A DNA stretch of 64,000 bases from Ophiura sarsii (GCA_035610835.1 CM069459.1:29221570-29285569), one strand, 5' to 3'. Shown: positions 10,901 to 22,238, counted from the first letter of the stretch. Program-made: numbers and translations. The notes: generated by a model not told the origin, from the sequence alone.

Positions 10901-12486
10901 TCCGGCTTCATATCATGATAGTGATTTGTAATCATTGGTGCTTAAGCGATGCATAAACAAGGTGGTTACGTTATAGACTTGTCTGATGTGATATGGGAAC
11001 TTACTACTATTGACTTTGACCTTGTCTGCATCAGATACTCAATGGATGGAACTATCATTGTTCGACCACAGATGGTTCGACAGGCTCTCTTCTTAGGAAT
11101 GTGAGCCCTGTGATGAATTGGAATTACAGGATAGTATCTCTGTCGTCAACGGTATGCTGCTATCGTATCGACTAATTGTGTTTCTTGAGTCGGTTATGGT
11201 TTTGTTTCTTGGATATGTTATGTAAGTAGTGAAATGATGACGAAAACGCAGGACATATAGTTGTTGTCATCTGCAACATTTTTTTTCTTCTTTTTGATGA
11301 TGCCGGCGCACCAACTATTTATTTGTATTTGTCATACAGGAAACAAAAATATATATGAACATTTAGTTTTAATATTCTCTAAATAATAAAGTACAGTATT
11401 TAATTATTGTCTTGTCATCGGCAACATAGGGTTAGTGGAGCGTTAACAAAAATGCCGAAATATTGCAACACGTGGGTTGAGTTCCGACATCATTTTATAG
11501 CTAAGAAACTTTGAGATTTTGTAGGATTTCTTACCATTTTAGCTACTGACCATAGCTTCATTATGTGCGATTTGAAAGATTTGTTGTCAAAAGGCTGTTA
11601 GTTTAGTTAATAATCTTAATTGATAAGATAACCCATATTATTTGCACAATATTCCAGTTTAGGCCCTAGTGTTCTCAACTATACGCAACATACACCTAAG
11701 TAAAGGCCTATGATTATAACTTAAAGAGTTTGTAATGGACATTCTGATGTTGTGTAACTATAGTTAATGATCAACCCCAGACCCCTTACTATACTAAAGT
11801 CTCTATTCATTTTCTTATGAATGATGTATCAAATTCAAATTTTCATACCTCTTATTATAGATTTTGAATCAACTGGCGTAACATTTGGTCAGGAACCTTT
11901 TGGATTTGTAAATATTACAAATCAACACTGTCAATTATGCATGGCACATAGGCCTATCTTATTTATATGTCACATTGTTAGGGGCAGTTCCAAAAACAGG
12001 ACATGGTACCTATAATTTTAAAATTATTCAATCATGGCAAATGTGGTATCAAATGAAACTTTAAATAAACGGAACTAACGATATAGTTTTGATCATTTGT
12101 ATATTGAAAAGTGCATAATTGATTTATATAGGCCTATAATATATTTCTGTGATTTCGGTAAAAAATGTACCATAGTAGGAAATAAGAAAAACAGTTTTAT
12201 ATATTTTGTTAGTCAAATAATAGGCTACAACAAATTAGTTCAACCAAGCTATATTGATGTAGGCTATATATGATACATGTATTAATTCTTGAACTTGCGC
12301 GGGCTCATAGTACTGGACATGCATTTTTTAAATATGAAAAGGGTGTGTAAGTTAAACAGATCACTGTGTCGTTACAGTATGGATTGGCGTCTAGACATAT
12401 GCCTATACATAAATGTTGAATTGATCAAGATGAAGTTGCAAATCGACAGAATTAGTCTATGGTTCTTGATACGATTCAATCCCAAT
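10901..12486. other. No gene recognised
   Basis: About 1.6 kb of AT-rich DNA. Several TAGGCCTA words occur, as elsewhere. No repeat family shared with the rest of the window was noticed. Confidence 0.4.
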
Positions 12487-12780
12487 AATAGAGTTTATCC
12501 GTGTTTTGGATCTTGTCGGGAATAATAACTGTGTTTACGATTTTCCGAAAGAAGACACACCTGTTTCATGATATGTAGGCTTATTTGGTAACACAGTTCA
12601 TGCAATGAATTGGACATCATGCACCGCAAATCAATCGAAACCAGTCAACTCTAGGCCAAATCCATGCTCATAATATTGTAAGCCATTTAGGGTGGTCAGG
12701 AGGTATGAATACATCTATGTGTAATAGGCCGGGTGCGAGTCCCCTTGTCTGTTGCGCATGGCTACGTGGATAACATCTAT
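12487..12780 (+). mobile_element. Family B MITE, copy 4, with about 100-bp internal insertion
   Basis: Left end ATAGAGTTTATCCGTGTTTT, right end GTGGATAACATCTAT. The family interior is continuous except between about 12630 and 12720, where unrelated sequence replaces the usual GATTCAATTGAATG part. The B-box-like core reads GGGTGCGAGTCCCC. Confidence 0.75.
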
Positions 12781-12789
12781 ACCAGTTAA

Positions 12790-13480
12790 TATAGTTTAGT
12801 TTAGTTTTATTTGTATATCAAGACACAAAGATACAATACATCAGATCAAATATATAAATCTTAAAAATTACAACAATTAACACAATATATTGTTATTAAT
12901 AAAAGAAAACATATAATGCCAAGGATAGCCCAAGAAAGCTCTAAAAAGGGCTTATTTCCATTGGGGTCCTTCAATTATTAAAACAGCACATTATTAAAAC
13001 ATCATATACATTATATTTGCACACAAACAATATTGCATTTTTTACAACTGCATATAAAAAACGGATGAAAATCAAGTTAGAAAGTGACTTTTTAATGCCT
13101 TTTTGAACTGCCCGTGATGGGTTTTGGATGTTTTAACCTGAGTTGGTAGCAAATTCCATTCCCGAATACAGTAAAGACAAATGTATTGCACTGCTGACCT
13201 TTAGCTTTAGGAACCAGAACATTTGTTGCACTGCCCCTGGTATTGTATCTGTGGTTGTTGGACAATTTGATAAAATGAGAATTCAGGTACTCAGGTGCTA
13301 TTTCATTATAGATTTTAGAAACATGATTGAGTTTAAGTTGTTTAACTCTGTCTTCAACTTTCAACATTCCCAGCTTCTTAAATTCTACATCACCAATGTG
13401 GGACCTGGGCTCCAGCTTCAAAATGAAGCGAATCAACTTATTTTGCACAACTTGCAGCTAGTATTTTTCAACTTGGCAGA
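12790..13480 (-). pseudogene. 5'-truncated non-LTR retrotransposon (LINE), C-terminal RT fragment
   Basis: On the minus strand 13448-13092 encodes a peptide typical of the end of a LINE reverse transcriptase ORF: it opens QNKLIRFIL, then has SHIG, a VEQLK-like VKQLKLNHV, an AP(E)YL motif and the NTRGS motif. Toward its end the frame is shifted: the expected REWNLLP reading continues in the neighbouring frame. The downstream (lower coordinate) part to about 12800 resembles a LINE 3' UTR with the AAGCCC/GGGCTTT hairpin-like GGGCTATCC. The upstream polymerase domain is missing, as in most LINE insertions. Clade not assigned; CR1/L2-like is likely. It is dead: truncated and frameshifted. Confidence 0.75.
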
Positions 13481-13820
13481 AAGTGAAGAAAACCATGAAG
13501 AGCAACAATAATCAAAATGACATTATATAAGGGCAGTGCTTCTGCCTTATGTTGCATTTCTCTTTCATTCACGGAATGAACTTCATTGATGTCACTTTGT
13601 TTGAAAATGAATTTCTTTTCCCAAATATCATGGCAACGTTTATTTTCGAAGAATATTTGTTTAAAGACACAAATGTACCTACTTACTTTAAATGATTCGT
13701 CGCATCACAGATAGTGGTCGCATGCACTCATTTCGCACAGACACAAACCACGACTTCATGAATTGTAGCTATTGCAGTCTAAAACAGTAAAGATATAAGT
13801 TCATCAGGATTGTAGATATA
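13481..13820. other. No gene recognised
   Basis: AT-rich DNA between the LINE fragment and a fold-back element; nothing supported. Confidence 0.35.
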
Positions 13821-14083
13821 AAATGAAATTATATTTTGTTGAACGAATCCAGTATGTTTACTCACATTTAGACGTTTTCGTCAACCAGGTCTGTTGACTT
13901 CCTAAGTAATGGTTTGTCCACTTCTGTTTCCCGCGAGAGATGCAACCTGGGAACGAGAAAAACATCTCTCGCGGGAAAAGAAGTGGATCAAACCATTACC
14001 GAGGAAGTCAACCGACCTGGTTGACGAGACCGTCTAAATGTGAGTAATCATCATGGATTTGTTCAACAAAATATCATTTCAGA
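13821..14083. mobile_element. Fold-back element with about 120-bp arms (family N)
   Basis: A long inverted repeat around a 20-nt loop (13943-13962). Inner arms TTTCCCGCGAGAGATG and CATCTCTCGCGGGAAAA are nearly perfect and the pairing continues outward through CACATTTAGACG / CGTCTAAATGTG to ATTTTGTTGAAC / GTTCAACAAAAT. The transcript would form a stable hairpin. No coding capacity. Confidence 0.8.
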
Positions 14084-14190
14084 AGAGAGATATCCCTGTT
14101 CAGCACAATCTCATGAACGCTGTTAAGATAGTTCCAATTATTTGCAAGCACATAGGATCTGTCTGTGTTATATAAGACACCACGCGTGCA

Positions 14191-14735
14191 CAGGGCGGCC
14201 AAAAAGTGTTTGATACCTTTTTAAAAGCTTTGCATCTCTCTTAAAGTATTTCGCAGTACCAAAATGAAAACATATTTATAGATAGAGAAATCGTATCGAA
14301 TTCCGTAGATTAATACTCAACTCGACCCCTTTTCGAGGGCTCCATAATATAAAATACTCACTAAGGTTTGGTCACATAACTCACAATTCCATTCAATTGT
14401 TCAACTTGTAGTATTCATAATAAGGAATTTTTAAATCTTAAATTAACGACAATCATCGTGGACACCTTTTTTCCTTCACTACCTCTTTCCCTTTCTCGCT
14501 CTCTTCACTTTATTAAACTCATTATTAAAGCTTGTATATGAAAGTGCAGTTTTCCAGTTCCGGAAAACCTTTATCTGTACTTTGGCAACACAGAATAAAC
14601 GTTATTGTGAGTTTGTTCCCAGAATAATTCTTATACAAAACTTCTCTATCCAAATATGTATTTAGTTTTATAATGCGAATAAATTTACCGGAGATATAAA
14701 GCTTTCAAAAGGTATCGAAACCTTTGGGACACCCT
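14191..14735. mobile_element. Mariner-like MITE, diverged TIRs
   Basis: Left CAGGGCGGCCAAAAAGTGTT and right (reverse complement) TAGGGTGTCCCAAAGGTTTC continue into matching GATACCTTTT and AAAGCTTT segments. The GGGTGTCCCAAA core is shared with the mariner element at 58858. No transposase remains. TA lies at the right edge. Confidence 0.6.
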
Positions 14736-15298
14736 ATATCTGATAGGTCTATCAGCGCATTGTAAGGACACACAAATAGGATATGTTTGAATTATGTACG
14801 TATTATGTACAAGTATACATCTTCTCTCTATACTTGGAAACATTATTTCGTCAACATACATGTGTTGAAATATGTGTAATAATCGCTAGATCCGTTTCCC
14901 AAATGTGACATGTCAACAAAACAGGATAACTATTATATTCAGCTCTGAATGGTACACAGTCGTTCTGGCTGGCTGTAAAACCCGTAGCTATAGTCGCTGT
15001 CAAAATGATATGGACGAAATTCAAGCTATTTCATGCGAGCGTGTTTTGTTGTTGTTCGCGGAGCTGCGGCGTCCAGATGCATGAAATGAGCGAACTGGAG
15101 CGAACAAACTATGCATGCATGCGCGTGACGATTTCAAGATTGACCAATCATAATGCGCGGTCATGTTTAGAAAACGTCCGTTACGCATTTCCAGGTTTAC
15201 GCACGTACGCTTGTACGCCGCATGCATTGTTTGAATTATGTCTATATCATTATGACTCTGGCTATATACAAGGAAAACTGATTCAGCTTAGCCCATGC
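14736..15298. other. No gene recognised; GC-richer patch 14960-15240
   Basis: The patch has CG-containing words, a GACCAATCA (CCAAT-box-like) at about 15142 and repeated GCATGC words, but no domain in either strand's frames and no defined promoter. Confidence 0.35.
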
Positions 15299-15523
15299 AT
15301 AGGTTGTTCGTGTTTTGGATAAGTAGACATCTTGTCGGGAATATAAACTGTGTTTAAGATTTTCCGAAAGAAGACACACCTGTTTCATGATATGTAGGCC
15401 AATTTGATAACGCGGTTCATGCAATGAATTGGACGTCATGCACCCATTCAATTGAATGTAGAATAAGCCAAGAGCGATTCCTCTTTGTAGTCCGTTGCGC
15501 ATGGCTACATGGATAACCTCTAT
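15299..15523 (+). mobile_element. Family B MITE, copy 5
   Basis: Left end ATAGGTTGTTCGTGTTTTGG (altered TIR), right end CATGGATAACCTCTAT (intact TIR). Interior matches the family throughout; about 225 bp. Confidence 0.8.
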
Positions 15524-15845
15524 ACCGGTATTGAAAGATCCCAACTTTAACAGAAAGTACCAACATTTGTTTTGCCCTCATAGGAACGTTAAGTGCAATT
15601 AGCTAGATTTTTCTGGGTGAAACCAGCACTTAATTTGGTTCAGAAGTTTTCACTAAAATGCTGATTTCACCAGAATAAAGCAAAATTATTCATTTTACAT
15701 AGCCTACAATATTGAGGGTGTGTGCGTGCGGTCATTAATTGTAATTTTTCCTCAGACACGCTGTAACTTATTTCACTACGATGACTATTCTATCCCGGAC
15801 ACGCTATCTTTTCGTAACCTAGATAAGCAAAGGATTGTAACATGT
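15524..15845. other. No gene recognised
   Basis: AT-rich DNA; no repeat noted. Confidence 0.35.
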
Positions 15846-16045
15846 GGTAGGGTTAGGGTTAGTGTTACTGTTAGGATTAGGTTTAGGGTTAGGGTTCAGG
15901 GTTAGGGTTCAGGTTCAGGGTTAGGGTTTTAGGGTTGGGTTTAGGGTTACGGTTTAGGGTTAGGATTTGTTCGTAACCTAGCGAGGGGTTGTAACACGTG
16001 GTAGGAGCATAGGGTTAAGGTAGGGTTTAGGGTTTAGGGTTGTGG
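15846..16045 (+). repeat. Interstitial telomere-like repeats (TTAGGG)n, degenerate
   Basis: Runs of TTAGGG and variants (TTCAGGG, TTTAGGG, TTACGG) at 15846-15975 and again at 16008-16045. An intervening sequence TAACACGTGGTAGG near 15990 repeats one just before the array near 15838, so the block seems partly duplicated. TTAGGG is the animal telomere unit; a chromosomal end is not implied. Confidence 0.85.
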
Positions 16046-16584
16046 TTTCTGATTAAAATTAGGGGTCTTTCGCTTAGTTATAAAATCGCATCATGTAAGT
16101 GTTATCTTCATGTACTGTTACGATTCATGGTAATATGCTTTAGTAGGATTATTAATACGGATAGGACATAGGTAATAAACAATAAACAGATTATTAATTA
16201 AAACAAATTCTGCAAATGTTGATACAAAGTTTCTTTAGTAAGATGTTATTACCCTAAACATTGAATAGTACACAATGTACACTATAATGGACTTGCAGTG
16301 TTTTGAACGTGTAACACTCCTTTCCGTTTGGTTCAAATTGATTCAAATTGAATTTGGTAACTCAATTTTCCATCGGAATATCTTATCTTTCCGATTTAAA
16401 TCGACTTGAACATCATTTTGACATTTACAATGTGATACATCTTTCCGTATGTCTAAATTAATTCTTAAAATAGATGCTATTAACACATTTTGGAAATCCG
16501 AAACGCCATTTTCAGAGTTAATGCATGGAGTATAGGTGAATAAGTTCATATATCAGGGGGTAAGACAGTGTCGTAATAGATGAG
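16046..16584. other. No gene recognised
   Basis: AT-rich DNA. A 68-codon minus-strand frame at 16343-16549 has no domain. Confidence 0.35.
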
Positions 16585-16815
16585 TTTAACTCCTTCCAAC
16601 CGGCTATTAGTTTTACCATAGGCCTATATAATACAAAACATATTTTTCAGAAACCTTTCCCAACTTTCAAGGTCTATTTCAAGGATTACTGAATCAAAAC
16701 TAGGCATGTTTGTACTTATTTTAATGCATTTCTCATGCTGATTCCAAATATGGTAATGACGTTCAATAATTTTGATATTTTTGAACCATTTTGTTGTGAA
16801 GTTTTGGAATGTTCT
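16585..16815 (+). mobile_element. Family A MITE, copy 5, diverged and right-truncated
   Basis: Left end TTAACTCCTTCCAACCGGC is a decayed TIR; the interior is clearly Family A (CTCATGCTGATTCCAAATAT). The right TIR is lost after GTTTTGGAATGTTCTC. Confidence 0.75.
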
Positions 16816-16914
16816 CGGTATGAATTGAAAGCTCGTTCCTTCAGTGCTTTCGTGAGTCGTTTAGCAGAATAAACTCCATGCAAAATATCCCGGACAGGTA
16901 AATGTAGATGTATA

Positions 16915-17125
16915 TATATACATCCCAGCCTAAGAAATGGCTTACATTATCCAAGACATTGCATTATCATACTGTACTAGTACACCACTTTTATGTTATT
17001 GCATTATGAACATGCATTGGTCCTAGAGTTAGTTGGTTGATTTACCGTCTATGGGTGTAGCAAGCTGCCACCGATGGACACCGGATGGGGGTAGTCAGAG
17101 ATGGGTAAACATACTGATCTATTTT
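16915..17125 (+). repeat. Dispersed repeat S, copy 1 (left of Wnt10 exon)
   Basis: Shares long blocks with 19508-19735, for example AGCCTAAGAAATGGCTTACA and ATCCAAGACATTGCATTATC, then GGACAC(C/T)GGAT and AGTCAGAGAT. No termini or coding capacity identified. The two copies are in direct orientation on either side of the Wnt10 exon. Confidence 0.75.
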
Positions 17126-17347
17126 AGATCTATGGTAAATGCAAAGTGATACGGGTGGTTCTTTGAATGAGGTTGGGGAAATCGTTCCTTCTAGCATGGA
17201 GGTTGACGTTGGACTGACAATACTTTCATTTTGATTATATGCTTTCAAATTTTCGGACCCAATTTTTGACCCGCCATATTATTTGTACTTATTCATTTGT
17301 TTGATTGTCCATGTTCTTTGTCATGTTTGTGTTACTAAACTTTAACA

Positions 17348-17412
17348 ATGTTATTCTCTCATAATAAAGTAATTTTCAGCATCATATTTAACTTCTTCTT
17401 TTTTTTACCCAG
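17348..17412 (+). other. Alternative Wnt10 start: signal-peptide-like leader or intron end
   Basis: In frame with the exon, ATG at 17348 opens a stretch with one lysine, a hydrophobic core (residues 8-20, mostly Ile and Phe) and a cleavage-site-like VNA at 23-25. The same bases form the pyrimidine tract and CCCAG acceptor of an ordinary intron end. TTC/TTT-rich tracts translate to phenylalanine, so the signal-peptide look may be a by-product. Only a transcript can decide. Confidence 0.4.
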
Positions 17413-17741
17413 GGTTAACGCGGGGGGAAATGGGGCCAAGATGAGCAACGGCATACGCTTAAAGGCGGCGGAACAGTCAACAAATGATGCCTTAGAGAGT
17501 CTCTCCAACGAAGCCACTCAATACGTGCTCAGTCCCTCCACCGTGTGTCGAAGTTTCCCCGGGATGACTAGGCAACAACTGAAACTCTGTCGGCGACTTC
17601 CAGATGTCACCGCTGCCGCTATTGAAGGGATTGATAACGCCGTACGCGAGTGCCAACACCAGCTTAGACATCGCAGATGGAATTGTTCTAGTTTATCGAC
17701 TAAAAACGGAAATCCGTACACACATGAGATTATGAGAAGAG
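17413..17741 (+). CDS. Wnt10 N-terminal exon (partial gene)
   Basis: Encodes the amino-terminal part of a secreted Wnt ligand, which is lipid-modified, exported and binds Frizzled/LRP receptors. The frame gives TVCRSFPGMTRQQLKLCRR, PDVTAAAI, then VRECQHQLRHRRWNCSSL, with four cysteines and an N-glycosylation site in WNCSS. The PDVTA, ECQHQLR and RWNCS pattern is that of Wnt10 rather than other Wnt subfamilies. A pyrimidine tract and CCCAG end at 17412; the donor GTAAGA starts at 17742, leaving phase 1 (one base of a Gly codon). The acceptor would make the upstream intron phase 2. Alternatively translation starts at ATG 17348: residues 1-25 would then be a signal peptide (Phe/Ile-rich core, then PRVNA) reading straight through the acceptor. 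The next exon is 25 kb downstream at 42785. Subfamily assignment is by recognition of the motifs, not by a search. Confidence 0.92.
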
Positions 17742-17866
17742 GTAAGACAACTTCCTGAATGCAACCTACACTTTAGACAAGACACAAATCTTACTTAAAC
17801 ATATTGTCACAATTTATTCCATCTTGGACTTGTTAAAGTCTAGCATCATATCCATGAATGTATATA

Positions 17867-18341
17867 TAGAGGTTATCCAATACATCCTTTAACGGATTAG
17901 CAGCCATCTTGTCGGGAATACTATTATAGTTCAATCAGTTCCAAATTGGCGAGAAAAATTCAGTATATATCTCTCCGCGCGCGCAAAAGTAATCCAAGCG
18001 TAACGCGCGAGATTATGGCCACACGCACACGGTTTGGGCCACATGCTAGCGTCAAGCATATGGTGCACAGTGCGCTTGTTGTCTTCATGCGCGCCCGCGT
18101 CCTTCTGTATTCATTCTCGGCTGTAATGAGGCTTCGCCAATTTGGAACCGATCAAACTGTAAACTGTGTTCAAGATTTGCAGAAAGAACATGTCTGTTTC
18201 ATGATATGTGTTTGGTAACACGATCATGCAATGAATTGGACGTATAAAGGACGTCATACACAAACTCTATTAAATGTCGAATAGGCCGGGTGCGAATCCT
18301 TTTTGTTGACCCTTCTGCCTGGCTACATGGATGACTTCTAT
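17867..18341 (+). mobile_element. Family B MITE, copy 6, interrupted by Family C
   Basis: Left end ATAGAGGTTATCC at 17867, right end CATGGATGACTTCTAT. The interior is split after GTCGGGAATACTATTATAG and resumes at AACTGTGTTCAAGATTTG, with Family C between. Lies 126 bp into the big Wnt10 intron. Confidence 0.8.
17930..18155. mobile_element. Family C MITE nested in Family B
   Basis: Terminal inverted repeats: AGTTCCAAATTGGCGAG at the left and CTTCGCCAATTTGGAACC at the right. About 226 bp, CG-rich interior with many CGCGC words. The 90-codon frame at 17946-18218 lies inside it and is not a gene. A partial copy is at 3490-3575. Confidence 0.7.
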
Positions 18342-19218
18342 TGGATTCAGCCAGAGAGTATGGACATGTTGTAAATGGATATGACAATGGACGTGTCTAA
18401 TATTTCAACACTTTTTCATGTTTTCTGACGCCCTTAGCATTTGATTCACGGTTATCCGTGTCATACTACCGTCAATACACACCCATTCCCTCGAGAGCAT
18501 TGGGATATTTTGGGTTATGGTCGTTTCCGATAAATTAATCAATTTTTTTCGTCTATTGACTGGGGAGGGTAAGAAATTTGGTGAACATTTTAAACAAAGA
18601 TTCAGTGATTAAAAATCCACAAGTTTTGAAAAAGAGAAAATATAATAAATGAAATATTCGGGCGGGCCCGTAGAATAAATTCTTGTCCCTTGGTGTTACT
18701 ATAATCATTTTGATAGGCATTTTCTTTTAAATTAAATGGTCCATGCTAACTAAATTTCATAGAATATTATATACAAACATTCATTTTATGCATTATTTCA
18801 TCATAATTTTAGACACCCTGTACTTTTCCTGTGTACATTTTGGGCAAATGATTCTTAGCACATTTGGTAGCACCTTCTGCGGTTGTTCTGATTTTGGTGA
18901 CTATTTTCAGCTAAACCCTAATTGTACAAACTGTCAAACTATTTTGTGAGGAGCAAAAACGATCAAATTTTTTATGTTCCACCCTGTAAAAATTGTACAC
19001 ACCCTGTATAATTTGATTCTTTTTGGCAAAAATAAAAAACCTTGAATCTTAAGCTTTCCAACAATATATAGTTTGTGGGTCATTAAGTATGTAAAACTTA
19101 AGTTTTGTCCCGTTTAATCAGAATTGGTGCATTTCTCAACATTATTAGAAGTGAAACTTTTTTTTGGACCAGTTTGTGACTTCTGACCCCTTACACTTTC
19201 CTTGAGATGCAACAAATG
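18342..19218. other. Intron sequence; no gene; possible old mariner remnants
   Basis: The words ACACCCTGTA occur near 18819 and 19007, like the ends of the mariner elements elsewhere, but no inverted pair could be matched. Otherwise AT-rich. Confidence 0.35.
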
Positions 19219-19482
19219 AAAAGAGGTTATTCGTGTTTTGGATTAGCTGCCATCTTGTCGGGAATAATAACTGTGTTTAAGATTTTCAATAAGAAGACAC
19301 ACCTGTTTCATGATAATATGTAGTTCCTTCGGTTCGTTGTATGTTTACGTAATAGGGCAAGAAAATCCCTGTTACACGCAATGAATTGGACGTCTTGCAC
19401 CGATTCAATTGAACAGTGTTGAATGTAGAATAGACCGGTGCGATTCCCCTTTGTAGTCCGTTACGCATTGATAACCATCAAT
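19219..19482 (+). mobile_element. Family B MITE, copy 7
   Basis: Left end AAGAGGTTATTCGTGTTTTG; interior conserved apart from an extra stretch around 19323-19372; B-box-like GGTGCGATTCCCC at about 19437; right end degraded (ATTGATAACCATCAAT). Confidence 0.75.
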
Positions 19483-19507
19483 GAGAACTAATTTATGTCA
19501 TGTCACT

Positions 19508-19735
19508 TATGTATTATGTATACATCCTCCACCAGCCTAAGAAATGGCTTACATTATCCAAGACATTGCATTATCATATACTCTATGTACACCACTGTGC
19601 TGGTTATTGCATCATGAACGTGCATTGGGCCTAGAGTTTGCTGGGATCGTAGACCTTCGGCAGCAAGGTTCCTTGGATGGACACTGGATTGGGGCAGTCA
19701 GAGATTGGGGTAAACAGAGGATCTAAATAGATCTA
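19508..19735 (+). repeat. Dispersed repeat S, copy 2 (right of Wnt10 exon)
   Basis: Second copy of the repeat at 16915-17125, in direct orientation 2.6 kb away. It is slightly longer and includes GGACACTGGATTGGGGCAGT. Confidence 0.75.
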
Positions 19736-20189
19736 TCATACCACCTCATCTCCCACAGTGCTCATCTCCTATAGGCCTACTCTTTAGGCCACGAACTTAT
19801 TGAATGACCCATGTAATTGAATGGTTGGCTATTGCTCCCATTCCTGTCACCTTTGACGTGATATTTGATATTAAAGTTAGTGGATTTTCACGAAAGACTT
19901 CCACATCACCCAGACCCCAATTGCTACTTCCTTCAATCTCTCAACAATTCGCTTAGATTCTGATTCACTGGGTACATTTAAGAAGAAAAACGTCTCGCTC
20001 AGTCATGTTTAGTATATAGGTAGGCAGGGTGCGAATTCATTTGAAAAATTGCATAGCAATATTGTTCCAATTCATCGTAAGGCTAATGTTCAAAATAGTT
20101 AACACTGTAAAAACTGCTATACAAGCTGAAAAAAAGCTGTATAGCAATTGCCTTAAATTGTGGCGCCCCGCGTGTTCAAATCTAGATAG

Positions 20190-20403
20190 CAGGGGCGTAG
20201 CTATAGAGGGGGAAGGGGGGGGGGGGGGGGGAGGGGGACATTTCCCCATTTCAGAATGCGTGCTCCCCCTCTGACACCCCCAAATGAAATGACTAACACT
20301 TTGTATATGTACAAAAATAGTCGGTAATGCCCTCCCCTGATCACATGCCAGTCCCCCATCATGCACCCTCCCCCCAATTGAAGACCCTATAGTTACGCTG
20401 CTG
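20190..20403. mobile_element. hAT-like MITE, family Q, copy 1
   Basis: Ends CAGGGGCGTAGCTATAG and CTATAGTTACGCTGCTG, near-perfect inverted repeats. The interior has a G run (about 20213-20231) and the family phrase AAGACCCTATAGTTACG. Flanking 8-mers CTAGATAG and CTTGATTA are only 5/8 alike, so the target duplication is not clear here. Confidence 0.7.
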
Positions 20404-22238
20404 CTTGATTATTGTTCTCTTTCTCCAAAATTGATGCATCGTTCAAGTCTTGTAATGGACTACTTGAATTAAGCCTATAGGTCTGTAATCTGTGATCATG
20501 GTAATTTATTTCGTTCCGTTTCCGATTTTCTTTGTTATTGTGAATAACTCACATTGCTTGAAGACATTAAATTGGGGATGTCATTTGTTAAATGAGTCGG
20601 CAAATTTTATGATAGGTGGTTTTATCCAGTTAATAATGCTTGTGCCTCAAAATATACTGGAACGCGGTTTGTACGGTAGGTTTGGCAAAAAATGCTGCCG
20701 GCTGGTTTGGTAGACAATAAATGCCTAGTCACCAGCCGCACAGAACCACAGGGATTCGTAGCCGTTCAGAATAAAACTAATTTTCGTCCATATTTTCCAT
20801 TCTTAAATGTTAAATTATTGGTGAACCTGTTTAATAATGGTTTAATTTAGTGGAAAGGAAAGCGTCATTTCGCTGGAGATTTGAGAGTCTGACTCGGAAT
20901 AGGAAATGTCGTATGTTTAACTGTGGGGGAGGTTTCAGGTTGTTTTGAATGTAAAACAACATTTATCATCACCTACTATTTCATATGAATACTGATAAAC
21001 TGATTTGATATTACTATTGGGAATTCTTTGCGTACAATTGCAAAGGAGATGAAAGATGTTATTACGGACTGTGACCAATGGCGTTTCACTATCACACTGG
21101 TAGCCAGTCTGTTGAAGGTACCAATGTGGGAGTGAAACGTCATTGATCATTCAAATCACAGTGAAATTTAACTTTATTTGGATTTTTATGCCATGAATTT
21201 CCTATATGTTTACACACAATCCAGAACTTATTCAAAGCTTTGGTTTGACATTGCTCTCAAGTGTTAACATTTAATGCCTATATCTAGTATAAAGGCATAA
21301 GGGTTTTGGGTTACCTAATGAAATCAAGCTGTTATTTCAAAAGTTTTTTAAAGATACAAAATAAATAAAAACATATTTGAAGGGTCAGGGTTACTTTACT
21401 AAGAGCAGATTATATATATTTCATGCTTATGGATCTAAACGCAATAGTGGTCAGGTTTTTATATGCATTTAAAATAGCCACAAAAGCCACATCATTAGCC
21501 AAACACAATTCACGTTTATATTGTACCACCCTGTACTTGCGCATCACCAATTTTATAGTGACGTATTTAAAAGCATCCTTTTCACTTGTCGGGAAATACT
21601 ATAGGAACATCAAAGTAAATTCGGAAATTCTTTTTAGGTGAACGTCCTACTGTACATGTATTCACACCTATACCGTACTTCACCCTATCTCCCCGATACC
21701 ATTCCTTCATTCGATTGGCGGTGGCGGCTCCAGCATCATAATTTAATTTTGGTGTGTTTTTTTTTGGGGGGGGGGGGGGGGTGGGGGGGGGGGGGTGAAG
21801 GGGGGGCATGAAGAAAGGAAGATGCGCTTGCCATTTTACGCTAAAATTATTTAATTTGGTCTAATTCTAACTAAATTTTGGTATGAAAATGCGGACTTGT
21901 GCGCAAAATGTAACTGTTGTAGGGGGCCTATGCTTATATTGTCAAATTTGGTCTAGTTTAACCTAATTTGGTAAGAAAATGAGCGCGAAGCTAAAATTGT
22001 CAAATTTAGTAAAATTGCTTTTTCTCTTTTTTTTTCTTTTTCACTTTTTAATGTTTAAGAAAAGAGAAAAAGCAATTAGATTAAATAGATTGAGCAAACA
22101 GGTATTTAAAGGAAATGTGGTGAAATTTGTTAATATAAAATGCATTTCATCGTGTACAGTTTTATCCTTACGCCTGTTTTCAGTGGATTAGGGAATTATT
22201 TCCTTACGCCTTTTCAGTACGGAATCATCTCCTCTTTG
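20404..22238. other. Intron sequence; no gene; G tracts and a hairpin
   Basis: A long broken G tract lies at about 21768-21807. A hairpin with arms AATTGCTTTTTCTCTTTT and AAAAGAGAAAAAGCAATT lies at about 22012-22078. AAATTTGGT-type words repeat irregularly between 21840 and 22000. No coding signal. Confidence 0.4.

Noticed and set aside
13143..13511. 122-codon plus-strand frame
   Set aside because: It is the antisense of the LINE reverse-transcriptase fragment.
17946..18218. 90-codon Arg-rich frame in the Wnt10 intron
   Set aside because: Lies within the Family C MITE and its Family B host.
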